DNA of 64,000 nt from Acidobacteriota bacterium. GTDB taxonomy: Bacteria; Acidobacteriota; Terriglobia; Terriglobales; Acidobacteriaceae. Every line of letters starts with the position of its first letter. Position 1 is the stretch's first letter. The translations under genes were made by a program, and so were the position numbers. Below the pieces are notes generated by a model. That model searched no databases and had not been told where the DNA came from. It saw only the letters and a program-made list of their open reading frames with translations. Positions 1 to 8,186 of this stretch are shown in pieces. The stretch covers positions 434,001 to 498,000 of the forward strand of contig JABCZL010000003.1 of assembly GCA_013289685.1 (NCBI GenBank). Reading direction: 5' to 3'.

Positions 1-70
1 GATCCCTACTCGTACTTCTTCCCCGCCCGTTTCTCCCGCGCCCCAGCCTTCCTTCACGATCTGTCGGGTG
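1..70 (-). pseudogene. Diverged duplicate of the 3' end of glmU
   Basis: Read on the minus strand, positions 14-64 closely match the last codons of the intact glmU that ends at 169. The residues TRQIVKEGW appear where the intact gene has ARQIVKEGW, and the DNA agrees at about 21 of 24 positions in the best stretch. The copy then shifts frame relative to glmU because of extra G residues. It is separated from the real gene by a family-A palindromic element (66-140). It looks like a non-functional tail duplication. Only the edge is visible, so a longer copy could continue to the left. Confidence 0.6.
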
Positions 71-140
71 CCCCATTTCTCGCGCGTTCTTTGCGCGAGA
101 AAGCCTGCCCTGAGCGCAGCCGAAGGGTGGGGATTTTCGA
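66..140 (+). repeat. Palindromic repeat family A, copy 1
   Basis: The element begins GGGTGCCCCATTTCTCGCG and ends GGTGGGGATTTTCGA. CCCCA/TGGGG form outer arms, and TCTCGCG/CGCGAGA form an inner hairpin. The same 75-bp form recurs at 7695-7770 and 13365-13440, with short versions at 5951-5998 and inside smc at 21937-21981. Here it lies between glmU and a duplicate of the glmU tail. Confidence 0.85.
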
Positions 141-168
141 CAGAGCTAAGCCGACGGATCTCTTGTCG

Positions 169-1653
169 CTATTTCTTCCGCCGTTTTTCCCGCGCCCAGC
201 CTTCTTTCACAATCTGCCGCGCGCGCCCCACGGCCAGCGCGTCTTCGGGAACATCCTCGGTAATACACGATGCCGCGCCCACATACGCGCCCTTGCCCAC
301 ACGCACCGGCGCCACCAGCGTGCTGTCGCTGCCGATAAACACTCCATCCTCGATCACAGTCTTGTGCTTGTTGACCCCGTCGTAGTTGCAGGTAATCGTC
401 CCGGCGCCAATATTCACGCCCGCGCCGATTTCAGCGTCACCCAGATACGTCAGGTGATTCGCCTTCGATCCCTTGCCCAGCTTGATCTTCTTGGTCTCGA
501 CAAAATTCCCCACATGCGCGCCTTCGCCGACATCACTGCCCGGGCGAAGATGCGAGAAAGGCCCTATCACGGCTCCCGTGCCGATGCGCGCCTCTTCCAT
601 CACGCATCCCGGACGCACCACAACTCCATCCCCAATCTCCGAATCGCGTATCACCGAGTATGACCGCACGCGGCTGGCCGTACCAATTCGCGTCTTGCCC
701 AGCAACTGCACGTAGGGTTCGATCACCGTATCAGGCGCGATCTCCACGTCGGCATCGATCACGCAGGTTGCGGGATAAAACACCGTTACTCCATCCGCCA
801 TCAGCTGACGGCACTTCGCCAATCGCATCTTCTCATCAATCTCAGACAGCTCCGCCCGTGTATTTCCGCCCAGGACTTCCGCGGCATTCGCCGTCTTCCA
901 CGCCACCACGGGCCGCCGCGCCTTGCGCAGGGCTTTTCGTAGCACCCCGGCCATGTCGGTCAGGTAATACTCGTGGTGAGCGTTGGCCGTCGAAAGCTTC
1001 CCAATGTTGCCGTAGAGTTCCTTCACATCAAAAACATAAAAGCCGGAATTAATCTCGCGGATTTTTTTCTGCGCCGCGCTCGCTGCCTTCTCTTCGACAA
1101 TCGCCAGCACTTCGGCGCTGCGCGAACTTTTGCGCAGCACCCGCCCATACCCCGTAGGATTCTCCAGGTCAGCGCTGAGCAGCGTCATGGCGGCCTGTTC
1201 TTCGAGATGAAAATTGAGCAGCCGGCCGATGGTTTCCGGCGTAATCAGCGGTGCGTCCCCCGAAAGCACAATGACGTGGTCGTACCCGGCCAGCGCCTCC
1301 CCGGCCACCATGAGGGCGTGACCCGTTCCTCGCTGCTCCTCCTGCAGCACAAAATTGACGCCCGTATGCGCCATCGCAGCCCGCACGCGCTCGGCCTCGT
1401 GCCCGATGATCGCGTACACATCCTCCGCAGGGACAACCCGTACCGCCGCGCGGATCACGTGCTCCAGCAGCGGCTTTCCGCCGACTTCATGTAACACTTT
1501 AGGAAGTTGCGATTTGAGCCTGGTGCCCTTGCCCGCCGCCATGATGGCGACCGCAACCCGCGGACCCGCAGATGCCGCACCAGAAAGCGAAGAAGATGAT
1601 CGGTTGAGCGAAGCACCCGCCGGAAAAGAAGAACTGCCTTTCGATTTCTTCAT
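169..1653 (-). CDS. glmU: Bifunctional N-acetylglucosamine-1-P uridyltransferase / glucosamine-1-P acetyltransferase
   Basis: GlmU makes UDP-GlcNAc for peptidoglycan and LPS in the cytoplasm. It acetylates glucosamine-1-phosphate and then couples the product to UTP. The pyrophosphorylase signature AAGKGTRLKSQLPKVLH is near residues 38-54. The C-terminal half is a left-handed beta-helix with the acetyltransferase motif NHLTYLGD (catalytic His) followed by GAGTITCNYDG. I start it at the ATG at 1653 (494 aa). A longer frame upstream carries no family sequence. The protein has a Ser/Ala-rich extension of about 31 residues before the usual start of the fold. A TATATT box ends 7 nt before the ATG, with GAGG between. 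The next gene upstream on the same strand is an SDR oxidoreductase, probably transcribed separately. Confidence 0.97.
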   Translation of the reverse strand: MKKSKGSSSFPAGASLNRSSSSLSGAASAGPRVAVAIMAAGKGTRLKSQLPKVLHEVGGKPLLEHVIRAAVRVVPAEDVYAIIGHEAERVRAAMAHTGVNFVLQEEQRGTGHALMVAGEALAGYDHVIVLSGDAPLITPETIGRLLNFHLEEQAAMTLLSADLENPTGYGRVLRKSSRSAEVLAIVEEKAASAAQKKIREINSGFYVFDVKELYGNIGKLSTANAHHEYYLTDMAGVLRKALRKARRPVVAWKTANAAEVLGGNTRAELSEIDEKMRLAKCRQLMADGVTVFYPATCVIDADVEIAPDTVIEPYVQLLGKTRIGTASRVRSYSVIRDSEIGDGVVVRPGCVMEEARIGTGAVIGPFSHLRPGSDVGEGAHVGNFVETKKIKLGKGSKANHLTYLGDAEIGAGVNIGAGTITCNYDGVNKHKTVIEDGVFIGSDSTLVAPVRVGKGAYVGAASCITEDVPEDALAVGRARQIVKEGWAREKRRKK

Positions 1654-1766
1654 TTGCCTCAATATACCGCGCCTGCCGAAGCAATGGCTATTTCCGGCGG
1701 CATCGTGGAATTCCGCAGCGGCGGTCGGGCACACGAAACGGTCGCGCCTCGGCCTAGCGGGTCGCG

Positions 1767-2537
1767 CTACAGCCCAAGCCCTCCGTCCACGGCGAGAATC
1801 TGCCCGGTAATAAACTGCGGCGCGGTGGCGAAGAACAGCACCGCCTCGGCGATCTCATCCCCGCGCCCGTTACGCAGCATGGGCGTCTGTTTAGCCATGC
1901 GCCGCATGAACGCGGCCGCTGACTTCTCTCCCAGATCAATCATCCCTGGAGCCACGGCGTTCACCGCGATCTCCGGCGCCAGCGCTTTCGCCATAACCTT
2001 GGTCAGCATGTGCAGAGCTGCCTTCGACGAACAATAGTGTGCGTGTGTCGCCCACGGCCTCAGCCCGCCGAGCGATCCCATATTAATGATCTTCGCCTCA
2101 ACTGGAGCCGCGGACTTGCCACGTTTGCGCCGCATCCACTTCAGGGCCTCGCGCGATACGAGGAACGGCCCGCGCGTGTTGGACGCAAAAATCGCATCCC
2201 ATTGCCGCACCGTCAGCTTCTCGAACTCCGCCGTCTCATAGTTCCCCGCGTTATTCACCAGAATGTCGATGCGTCCCAACTCCCGTCCAGCCTCTTTCAT
2301 CATGGCGCGGACGCTGGCTTCCTCGGTCACGTCACAGCGCAGTGCAAACGCTCGCACCCCGAGGCCCGACAGATCCACGACGGTCTCCTGCGCCTCACGC
2401 GCCGAGTTGCGGAATGTAATGGCAACGTCCGCGCCCGCCCGTGCCAAGGCCAGCGCCGACGCTCGTCCCAGCCGCCGCGCCGCGCCAGTAACCAGCGCAG
2501 TCTTCCCGCGAAGAGGTCTTGTCTGACTATCTAGCAT
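1767..2537 (-). CDS. SDR family oxidoreductase (FabG / pteridine reductase-like)
   Basis: This is a classical short-chain dehydrogenase/reductase of 256 aa, expected to be a cytoplasmic NAD(P)-dependent enzyme. The cofactor motif is TGAARRLG (near residues 17-24), the NNAG motif follows at about residue 91, and the catalytic Tyr-Lys pair is in YCSSK. An Arg in place of the usual Gly in the TGxxxxxG motif recalls pteridine reductases and some FabG paralogs, so the substrate cannot be fixed. The C-terminal TGQILAVDGGLGL is typical. The start is the ATG at 2537. A TAGAAT box ends exactly 6 nt upstream with no Shine-Dalgarno sequence, suggesting a leaderless message. Confidence 0.9.
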   Translation of the reverse strand: MLDSQTRPLRGKTALVTGAARRLGRASALALARAGADVAITFRNSAREAQETVVDLSGLGVRAFALRCDVTEEASVRAMMKEAGRELGRIDILVNNAGNYETAEFEKLTVRQWDAIFASNTRGPFLVSREALKWMRRKRGKSAAPVEAKIINMGSLGGLRPWATHAHYCSSKAALHMLTKVMAKALAPEIAVNAVAPGMIDLGEKSAAAFMRRMAKQTPMLRNGRGDEIAEAVLFFATAPQFITGQILAVDGGLGL

Positions 2538-2543
2538 GCAGGG

Positions 2544-2549
2544 ATTCTA
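2544..2549 (-). promoter_or_regulatory. -10 box TAGAAT placed for a leaderless transcript
   Basis: TAGAAT ends 6 nt before the ATG at 2537, so the expected transcription start coincides with the start codon. I find no clear -35 box. Confidence 0.45.
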
Positions 2550-2676
2550 CCGCCTTGACAGACTCTTCGGTGCCACTGGTCCAGCCACCAGACCCCATAA
2601 GACGACCCACTCGTTCACTTCCAACCCCATTTTGTTGCTGCAAAACTGCATTTTCCCGCGCTAGAATCTCTTTCGC

Positions 2677-2922
2677 ATGCCAGACTCTCGCAACGTTGTC
2701 GTCTATTCCCGCAAGGGATGCCATCTGTGCGAGGTGGTCAAGGAAAGTCTGTCGAAGCTTTCGCGCCGCGGCGGCTTCACCTGGCAAGAGGTCGACGTCG
2801 ACGCGGACACCGAACTCCGCCGCCAGTTCAACGACGAAGTCCCTGTCGTCTTCATCGATGGCCGCAAAGCCTTCAAGTACCGCATGGACGAGCAGGAATT
2901 CCTGCGGAAGTTGGCCAGCTAA
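2677..2922 (+). CDS. Glutaredoxin-like thioredoxin-fold protein
   Basis: This is an 81-aa cytoplasmic thioredoxin-fold protein of the glutaredoxin-like/DUF836 type. It begins with a beta-strand (NVVVYSRKGC) leading to a redox motif CHLC (Cys15, Cys18). The cis-Pro is in the stretch VPVVFIDGR. Such small proteins reduce disulfides or mixed disulfides, but the partner is unknown. A TAGAAT box lies 9 nt before the ATG and no Shine-Dalgarno sequence is visible. The acyl-CoA ligase gene follows after 47 bp in the same direction but has its own -10-like box. Confidence 0.85.
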   Translation: MPDSRNVVVYSRKGCHLCEVVKESLSKLSRRGGFTWQEVDVDADTELRRQFNDEVPVVFIDGRKAFKYRMDEQEFLRKLAS

Positions 2923-2969
2923 AGCGACTTCAATCCGACCCGACTTTTTCCATTACAATCGCTCCCGGC

Positions 2970-4568
2970 ATGTTGCGCACCCAACTCTACGCTGACCCTC
3001 ACAATCTTTTTCTCCACGATGTGGTCCTCGATTCCTGCCGCCGCAATGCTCGCAAGACCGCGCTGGTTGACGATTCCTGCGGCCGCCGCCTCACCTACGC
3101 TGAATATGGAGACACGGTCGAGGCCCTGGCCCGTGGCTTGATCGCCAACGGCGTCAAGCCCGGCGACGTGGTCGCCATCTTCATGGCGAACTCCTGGGAG
3201 TTCTGCACCACGTTTCATGCCGTCCAACTCGCTGGAGCCATTCCCACGCTCCTCAATCCGAGCTACCGCGAGCGTGAAGTCCGCTATCAACTGGAAAACT
3301 CCGGCGCCGTACTCCTGATCACCGACGGCGGAAACATCGAAGGCATCAACCTTGGAGGATTGCCCAGCCTCCGCCGCGTTTATACCACGCGCCAGCACGC
3401 GTCAGGCACTGAGCCGTTCACCAATCTGCTGAGCCCAGTTACGGCGGCGTATCCCAAGCCGGATCAGTCCTCCGGACAAGCGCTCGCAGCGCTTCCCTAT
3501 TCCAGCGGCACCACGGGCCTGCCCAAGGGAGTGATGCTCTCGCACTACAACCTGATCGCCAACGTCTATCAGTTGCTTGGTCCGAATGGGTCGGCACTCA
3601 ACTCGGCGGACACGGTTCTCTGCTGTCTTCCTCTGTACCACATCTATGGCCTGAATGTGGTTCTGAATCCCATGTTGATTCTGGGCGCGAAGATCGTCCT
3701 GGTCCCGCGCTTCAACGTACCGACAGTCACCAGGCTCCTCATCGACGAACAGGTGACGACCATGCCTCTGGTGCCGCCCGCCATGAATGCGCTGTGCCAG
3801 GCGGCCGAGACGGGACAGTTTCCTCGCGACCATAAAGTGCAGTGGGTAAAGTCCGGAGCCGCGCCACTCGCTCCCGATCTGCCGCGCCGCTTCACCGCGC
3901 TCACCAACATTCCTGTGTGCCAGGGCTACGGCATGACCGAGGCCTCACCGGTCACGCACGTCGGTTTTCTCGAACCTGCGCTTTATCGTCCAGATTCGAT
4001 CGGCCATCCCCTGGCCGCCACCGACTGCCGCGTGCTGTCGCAGTCCGATATTGATCCTGCCGACACGCCGGAAGATGTCACCGAAGCGCCTTCCGGACAG
4101 CCCGGAGAACTGGTCATGCGCGGTCCGCAATTTATGCTCGGCTACTGGAGGGAACCTCAAGCCACCGCTGCCGTGCTGCGCGACGGCTGGTATTGGTCAG
4201 GTGATATTGTGACCCGCGACCGGGAAGGTTTCTACCGCGTCGTCGACCGGCGCAAGGAAATGATCAAGTACAAAGGCTTCCCTGTCGCTCCCGCCGAGGT
4301 GGAAGCGGTCCTGCTGGAACACCCGGCGGTGAAGGAATGCGGCGTGGTCGGCCGCCCCGACGAGGCAGCCGGAGAGATTCCCGTGGCCTTCGTCGCCCTG
4401 CGTGACGGATTTGTCGAGAATCGAAAACTCGAAGAAGAGCTCTGCGGCTTCGTCGCCGACCGCCTCACTCATTACAAACAACCGCGCCAGGTCCACTTCG
4501 TCGACTCGGTTCCTAAGACCCCATCAGGGAAGATTCTACGGCGCGAGTTGAGAAAGTCCCTCCGCTAA
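2970..4568 (+). CDS. AMP-dependent acyl-CoA synthetase/ligase (4-coumarate-CoA ligase / long-chain type)
   Basis: This 532-aa adenylate-forming enzyme activates a carboxylic acid as an acyl-AMP and transfers it to CoA. The phosphate-binding motif SSGTTGLPKGVMLSH is near residues 178-192. GYGMTEASP is the adenine-binding motif. WSGDIVTRD and VDRRKEMIKYKGF follow as the hinge region, and PKTPSGKILRRELR near the C-terminus carries the catalytic Lys. The acid substrate cannot be told from sequence. The frame is open further upstream, but family similarity begins at MLRTQLYADPHNLFLHD, so the ATG at 2970 is chosen. A TACAAT box ends 10 nt before it, and there is no Shine-Dalgarno sequence. Confidence 0.92.
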   Translation: MLRTQLYADPHNLFLHDVVLDSCRRNARKTALVDDSCGRRLTYAEYGDTVEALARGLIANGVKPGDVVAIFMANSWEFCTTFHAVQLAGAIPTLLNPSYREREVRYQLENSGAVLLITDGGNIEGINLGGLPSLRRVYTTRQHASGTEPFTNLLSPVTAAYPKPDQSSGQALAALPYSSGTTGLPKGVMLSHYNLIANVYQLLGPNGSALNSADTVLCCLPLYHIYGLNVVLNPMLILGAKIVLVPRFNVPTVTRLLIDEQVTTMPLVPPAMNALCQAAETGQFPRDHKVQWVKSGAAPLAPDLPRRFTALTNIPVCQGYGMTEASPVTHVGFLEPALYRPDSIGHPLAATDCRVLSQSDIDPADTPEDVTEAPSGQPGELVMRGPQFMLGYWREPQATAAVLRDGWYWSGDIVTRDREGFYRVVDRRKEMIKYKGFPVAPAEVEAVLLEHPAVKECGVVGRPDEAAGEIPVAFVALRDGFVENRKLEEELCGFVADRLTHYKQPRQVHFVDSVPKTPSGKILRRELRKSLR

Positions 4569-4809
4569 CCGCGCTTGTCCGGTCTCTTCTGCCGAAGGAG
4601 ACACTTTCACCACGAAGAAGTAACACGCTTTTGACAGTCTGCTGACAATTCCCTCGCACCCCGCCCACACACTGGTTCCCGGCACGCCCACGGCCGTTGT
4701 TCCGATTCGCGGGTACCCCGCAAATGCCCAGCCCAGCACGTCGTTTCGCGGGATGGCGGCGCGGAAGAACCAGGGTCAACTCGTTGTCAGCGCCACTAGG
4801 AGGATTCTC
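4569..4809. other. Intergenic region before the propeller gene
   Basis: No supported gene. A TTGACA hexamer lies at 4631-4636 without a good -10 partner, and a strong AGGAGG ribosome site lies at about 4799-4804, just before the ATG at 4810. Confidence 0.4.
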
Positions 4810-5922
4810 ATGACTTCGTCTCAACTGAAAATCTGGGCTTGCGCAGCGTTGCTAGTCGCCGCTTGCGCGCTCCCGGCCCACGCGCAAGAAACTGAGTTCA
4901 ATAAGCGCGGCAATGTTTTGATTGCCGACCAGTTCAACAATCGTGTGATCGAAGTCAACCGCCACGGAGACGTTGTCTGGCAATTTGGCTTGGGTCCTGC
5001 CGATTTCTCCCCGGCGTCCATCATTGGCACCAATGACGCGCAACGCGTCGGCGAACTCACTTTGATGGCGGGTACCGGAACTCCGGGCGGTCAGCCCGAG
5101 GCTCCCAACTGCACCAATCCCACCGGTTGCGCGGACAACCGCGTACTTTTGGTCGACCGCGATGGAAACATCGTTTGGCAATATGGGCAGTTCGGCGTCA
5201 CCGGCGGCGGCCCTGATCAACTCAACGTTCCGGTGCAAAACACCTGGCTTCCCAACTTCCACGTTCTCATCACCGATCAGGCGAACGAGCGCATCATTGA
5301 GGTCGATCTGGACAAGAACATCGTCTGGCAATATGGCACGACCGGCGTCTCCGGCAACGGTCCCAACCAGCTCAACAATCCGAACTGCGCGGAGCTTTTG
5401 GAGAACGGTCACATTCTGATCTGCGACGAAAACAACAACCGCGCCCTCGAAGTCACGCGGGCCGGCAAAATTGTGTGGCAATACGGCAGCGGTGACCCGA
5501 CTATCAACAACCCGGTGAGCGGCGTTGCTTTCGCCAGCCGCCTTGAGAACGGCCACACCCTCATCACCGATTCCAATCACAACCGTATCGTCGAGATCGA
5601 TCGCGGCAAGCACGTCGTGTGGCAGTATTTCACCTGCAGCGGCGCAGACTGCAACCTGCCGAGAGGGACCGGCCCGCTGCCCACGCGCGCCGTCCGTCTG
5701 CGGAACGGTCACACTCTGATCAGCGATCAATACAACCACCGCGTCATCGAGGTGAACCGCGACAAGCACATCGTGCGCACCTTCGGCAAACTGGGTGCCA
5801 TCGGTTACGATCCCACGAGCGTCGCCGACGGAGGACTCAACTCCCCCTACGATGCCAAACGAATCGGCGACTACACCGGCCTGACCCCGCCGTTTGGCGA
5901 TGATGACGACGATCATCGTTAA
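4810..5922 (+). CDS. Secreted NHL/PQQ-like beta-propeller protein
   Basis: This 370-aa exported protein has a signal peptide (LKIWACAALLVAACALPAHA, cleaved near AHA-QE). The body is a string of about six blades with the recurring pattern NRVIEV-(x)n-IVWQYG-(x)n-NGHTLI-D, like the NHL/arylsulfotransferase-type propeller. Asp and Asn line the loops (for example LITDSNHNR, LISDQYNHR). No catalytic residues are recognisable, so a binding or scaffold role outside the cytoplasm is an inference. It ends in an acidic run DDDDDHR. The ATG at 4810 is set by the AGGAGG site. A family-A repeat lies just downstream, and the next gene converges on it. Confidence 0.8.
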   Translation: MTSSQLKIWACAALLVAACALPAHAQETEFNKRGNVLIADQFNNRVIEVNRHGDVVWQFGLGPADFSPASIIGTNDAQRVGELTLMAGTGTPGGQPEAPNCTNPTGCADNRVLLVDRDGNIVWQYGQFGVTGGGPDQLNVPVQNTWLPNFHVLITDQANERIIEVDLDKNIVWQYGTTGVSGNGPNQLNNPNCAELLENGHILICDENNNRALEVTRAGKIVWQYGSGDPTINNPVSGVAFASRLENGHTLITDSNHNRIVEIDRGKHVVWQYFTCSGADCNLPRGTGPLPTRAVRLRNGHTLISDQYNHRVIEVNRDKHIVRTFGKLGAIGYDPTSVADGGLNSPYDAKRIGDYTGLTPPFGDDDDDHR

Positions 5923-5950
5923 GAAACGCCGGTGAAGAAATCGATCAGGA

Positions 5951-5998
5951 GGGTGCCCCACCCTTCTCGCGTTCTTTGCGAGAGGGTGGGGATTTTGA
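5951..5998 (+). repeat. Palindromic repeat family A, short copy 2
   Basis: This is a 48-bp version beginning GGGTGCCCCACCCTTCTCGC and ending GGTGGGGATTTTGA. It lacks the middle AAGCCTGCCCTGAGCGCAG segment of the long copies. It sits between two convergent genes and could act as a bidirectional terminator. Confidence 0.8.
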
Positions 5999-6025
5999 TT
6001 TGCTATCACCTGAATTTCACTGCTT

Positions 6026-7099
6026 CTACTCCGAAGCCCGCTCCGGCAGTTTCCGCGTGACGAAGAAATTCCAGATCAATTCATTGGCATTCAGATCCCC
6101 GCTCGTCTTGCCAATCGTCTTTTCCGCTTCGTACTGCTCTCCGCCGGGCCATGTGTTTCCCGCGCCCTTCACGCTATACAGAACCACCTGCGCGTTTTCG
6201 TGACAGCCGTTGTAGGTGTCGACTTTGGTTTCCATGCCGCCCTTCGCACTCGGCGACAACTTGCTCTTCTCCGGTTTTTCCGCGCAGCGGTCAATCCTGG
6301 CCCACGCCTTGGCGCTGTCTTCCACGGAGATTGTCGCCAGACTCAGGTTGTGCTCGGTGCCGCCACCATAAGGAACTACCGGGTCCGAAGTGCCGCTGAT
6401 CATCACCTCAGGCACCGGACGTGAGGGCAGACAAATCATCGTCTTCGGCATCGCCGCACCCACCGCGGCGATCGCTGCGATCCGGTCGCTCATAGCGCAC
6501 CCCACCCGCAGGCTCATAAAGCCGCCTTCCGACAGGCCCACCGCATAGATGCGCGATGTGTCTACCGAAAACTTGGTCCCGAGCTGGTCGAGCATCTGGT
6601 TAAAGAAAGCAATGTCGTCGGCGGGAGCCGGCCTGCGCTCCTCGCTGGGTTCCTGGCTTTGAGGCCGCTGTCCTCCGCTACCCGGATACCCTCCACCGCC
6701 CCCTCCGGGATAGCCCCCTCCACCTCCTCCACCGGGGTAACCGCCGCCGCCGTGATGCCCGTGTCCTCCGTGTCCCATGCTCATGGGTTGCCGCTCTTGC
6801 GGGTGGACCCCCACGTTCCAGCGCCCGTGCAACGCGATCGGATAGACGGCAATAATCCCGTCCTTGTCGGCCAGTTCATTGAAGCGCGTCAGACGCTCCA
6901 TGTCTTCCGCGTCCTGATTCATGCCATGCAGCAGAATCACGACCGGATAGTGCTGTTTCGCGTCGTAGCCCCTCGGCAGCCGAACCATGAAGTTGCGGTC
7001 CACGTCGTCGACGGTCACTTTTTCCTTCGTTTCCTGCGCCCAGAGCGCCTTAGCGACAAATAGCGCGGCGAGGCAGACAGCCACCGCTACCGAATCCAT
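6026..7099 (-). CDS. Secreted PHB-depolymerase/LpqC-like esterase with Gly-rich insert
   Basis: This is a 357-aa alpha/beta hydrolase of the extracellular esterase/PHB depolymerase family (COG3509-like). A signal peptide (VAVAVCLAALFVAKALWAQ) is followed by the strand VVILLHGMN (oxyanion loop). The nucleophile elbow is GLSEGG, and the Asp-containing motif is SGTSDPVVPY. The stretch that carries the catalytic His in relatives (HTWPGG) reads NTWPGG here, read directly as codon AAC, so activity is uncertain. Between the first strand and the nucleophile lies a Gly/Tyr/Pro/His-rich low-complexity loop of about 40 residues with repeated GGYPGGGGG units. The start is the ATG at 7099, because the preceding 35 codons look non-coding. 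Confidence 0.8.
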   Translation of the reverse strand: MDSVAVAVCLAALFVAKALWAQETKEKVTVDDVDRNFMVRLPRGYDAKQHYPVVILLHGMNQDAEDMERLTRFNELADKDGIIAVYPIALHGRWNVGVHPQERQPMSMGHGGHGHHGGGGYPGGGGGGGYPGGGGGGYPGSGGQRPQSQEPSEERRPAPADDIAFFNQMLDQLGTKFSVDTSRIYAVGLSEGGFMSLRVGCAMSDRIAAIAAVGAAMPKTMICLPSRPVPEVMISGTSDPVVPYGGGTEHNLSLATISVEDSAKAWARIDRCAEKPEKSKLSPSAKGGMETKVDTYNGCHENAQVVLYSVKGAGNTWPGGEQYEAEKTIGKTSGDLNANELIWNFFVTRKLPERASE

Positions 7100-7297
7100 C
7101 CTGTTCCATTTTTCCGATTGCACGTTGTCTCCAGAAGGGCGACCCGACAAATGCCAAGCAGTACTTGATTGGAAGCATCCCCGCCCCCCGGAGTTGGCCC
7201 ACAAGCGGAACTTTCACATCGGACCCTGCGTATCTGATTTTGAAAGCGATTTCAGCTCCGGCACGCGCGCCCAGCGCATCAAGGAAGGAGAACTACC

Positions 7298-7654
7298 ATG
7301 GATGGAATCACCGGTCTCGCAGCGGTAATCATGTTTCTCGGAATGCCCACGGCCGTATTAGGCATGTACACTTTCTATCGCGTGCGTAAACTTCGCACGG
7401 AAGAGCGCCTGGCAGCCATGCAGCGGGGCGTGAGCGTCCCCATGGAGCCTGATCTTACCGAAGCGGCCCACTCTCGCCGCGCCGGAATTCTGCTCATCGC
7501 GGGCGCGGTCGGCTACATGCTGACCTTCACCATCATCGCCAGAGTGGAGCCCGACGCCCTGATCGCCACCGCCTTCGGCGCGATCCCCTTCATGCTTGGT
7601 CTGGGCTACCTGCTCGACTCCACCCTGATCCGCCGCGACGCCCGCGCATCGTAA
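7298..7654 (+). CDS. Small membrane protein, DUF6249-like
   Basis: This 118-aa protein has an N-terminal membrane helix (LAAVIMFLGMPTAVLGMYTFY), a basic stretch VRKLRTEERLAAMQRG, and two further helices (ILLIAGAVGYMLTFTII and LIATAFGAIPFMLGLGYLL). The pattern of one helix, an RTEER-type juxtamembrane segment and then a helical hairpin matches DUF6249 proteins, which are common in Acidobacteriota and are often near ECF sigma factors. None is visible here. Function is unknown. The Shine-Dalgarno AAGGAG at 7285-7290 supports the ATG at 7298. Confidence 0.75.
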   Translation: MDGITGLAAVIMFLGMPTAVLGMYTFYRVRKLRTEERLAAMQRGVSVPMEPDLTEAAHSRRAGILLIAGAVGYMLTFTIIARVEPDALIATAFGAIPFMLGLGYLLDSTLIRRDARAS

Positions 7655-7694
7655 GTGTGGCCGCGTGGTGCGTGAGCGAGAACGGTACTGAAAC

Positions 7695-7770
7695 GGGTGC
7701 CCCATTTCTCGCGCGTTCTTTGCGCGAGAAAGCCTGCCCTGAGCGCAGTCGAACGGGTGGGGATTTTTGA
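7695..7770 (+). repeat. Palindromic repeat family A, copy 3
   Basis: This is a full-length copy with the same outer CCCCA/TGGGG and inner TCTCGCG/CGCGAGA pairing as copy 1. It ends at the stop codon of the convergent EVE gene. Confidence 0.85.
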
Positions 7771-7772
7771 TT

Positions 7773-8153
7773 TCACTCCCCCGTCAAAAACTTGAACTGC
7801 GCCTCGTTCAACGGCACCACGCTCAGTCTTCCCTGCCGCGCCAGCGGCGACTCCGCAAAAAGTTTATTCGCCTTCGCCTCCGCCAGCGTCACCGGTTTCG
7901 CATTGGCCTTACCAACCTTGATCTTCACCTGCGGATTCTTCGCGTCCGACGCATCAACCGATACGACCGTCGCCGTCCCCACCGCGCTCTTCTCGTCTCC
8001 CGTGTGGTAAATGACGAGCCGCTCACCCGGCTTCATGCCCCGCAGATTCTTCAACGCCACCGGATTCGACACGCCGTCCCACGTGGTCGTCTTCTCCCGC
8101 TGCAAATCCGCAAACGAATATGTGGACGGCTCCGTCTTCAATAGGTAATCCAT
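7773..8153 (-). CDS. EVE domain protein
   Basis: This 126-aa protein is a single EVE (PUA-like) domain. It starts MDYLLKTEPSTYSFADLQ, followed by TTWDGVSNPVALKNLR and MKPGERLVIYHTGDEK, the standard order for the thymocyte nuclear protein 1 / EVE family. Family members bind modified bases in nucleic acids (established for several eukaryotic and bacterial examples). The local partner here is unknown. A GGGAG ribosome site precedes the ATG at 8153. The gene is close to the membrane protein gene upstream on the same strand (33 bp), so co-transcription is possible. Confidence 0.88.
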   Translation of the reverse strand: MDYLLKTEPSTYSFADLQREKTTTWDGVSNPVALKNLRGMKPGERLVIYHTGDEKSAVGTATVVSVDASDAKNPQVKIKVGKANAKPVTLAEAKANKLFAESPLARQGRLSVVPLNEAQFKFLTGE

Positions 8154-8186
8154 TTCTCGTCTCCCATCCTCAGGACTTACTCTGCC

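Noticed and set aside
4513..4824. Reverse-strand frame of 103 codons between the ligase and propeller genes
   Set aside because: It overlaps the ligase 3' end and the next gene's ribosome site, has no ribosome site of its own, and its residues look random.
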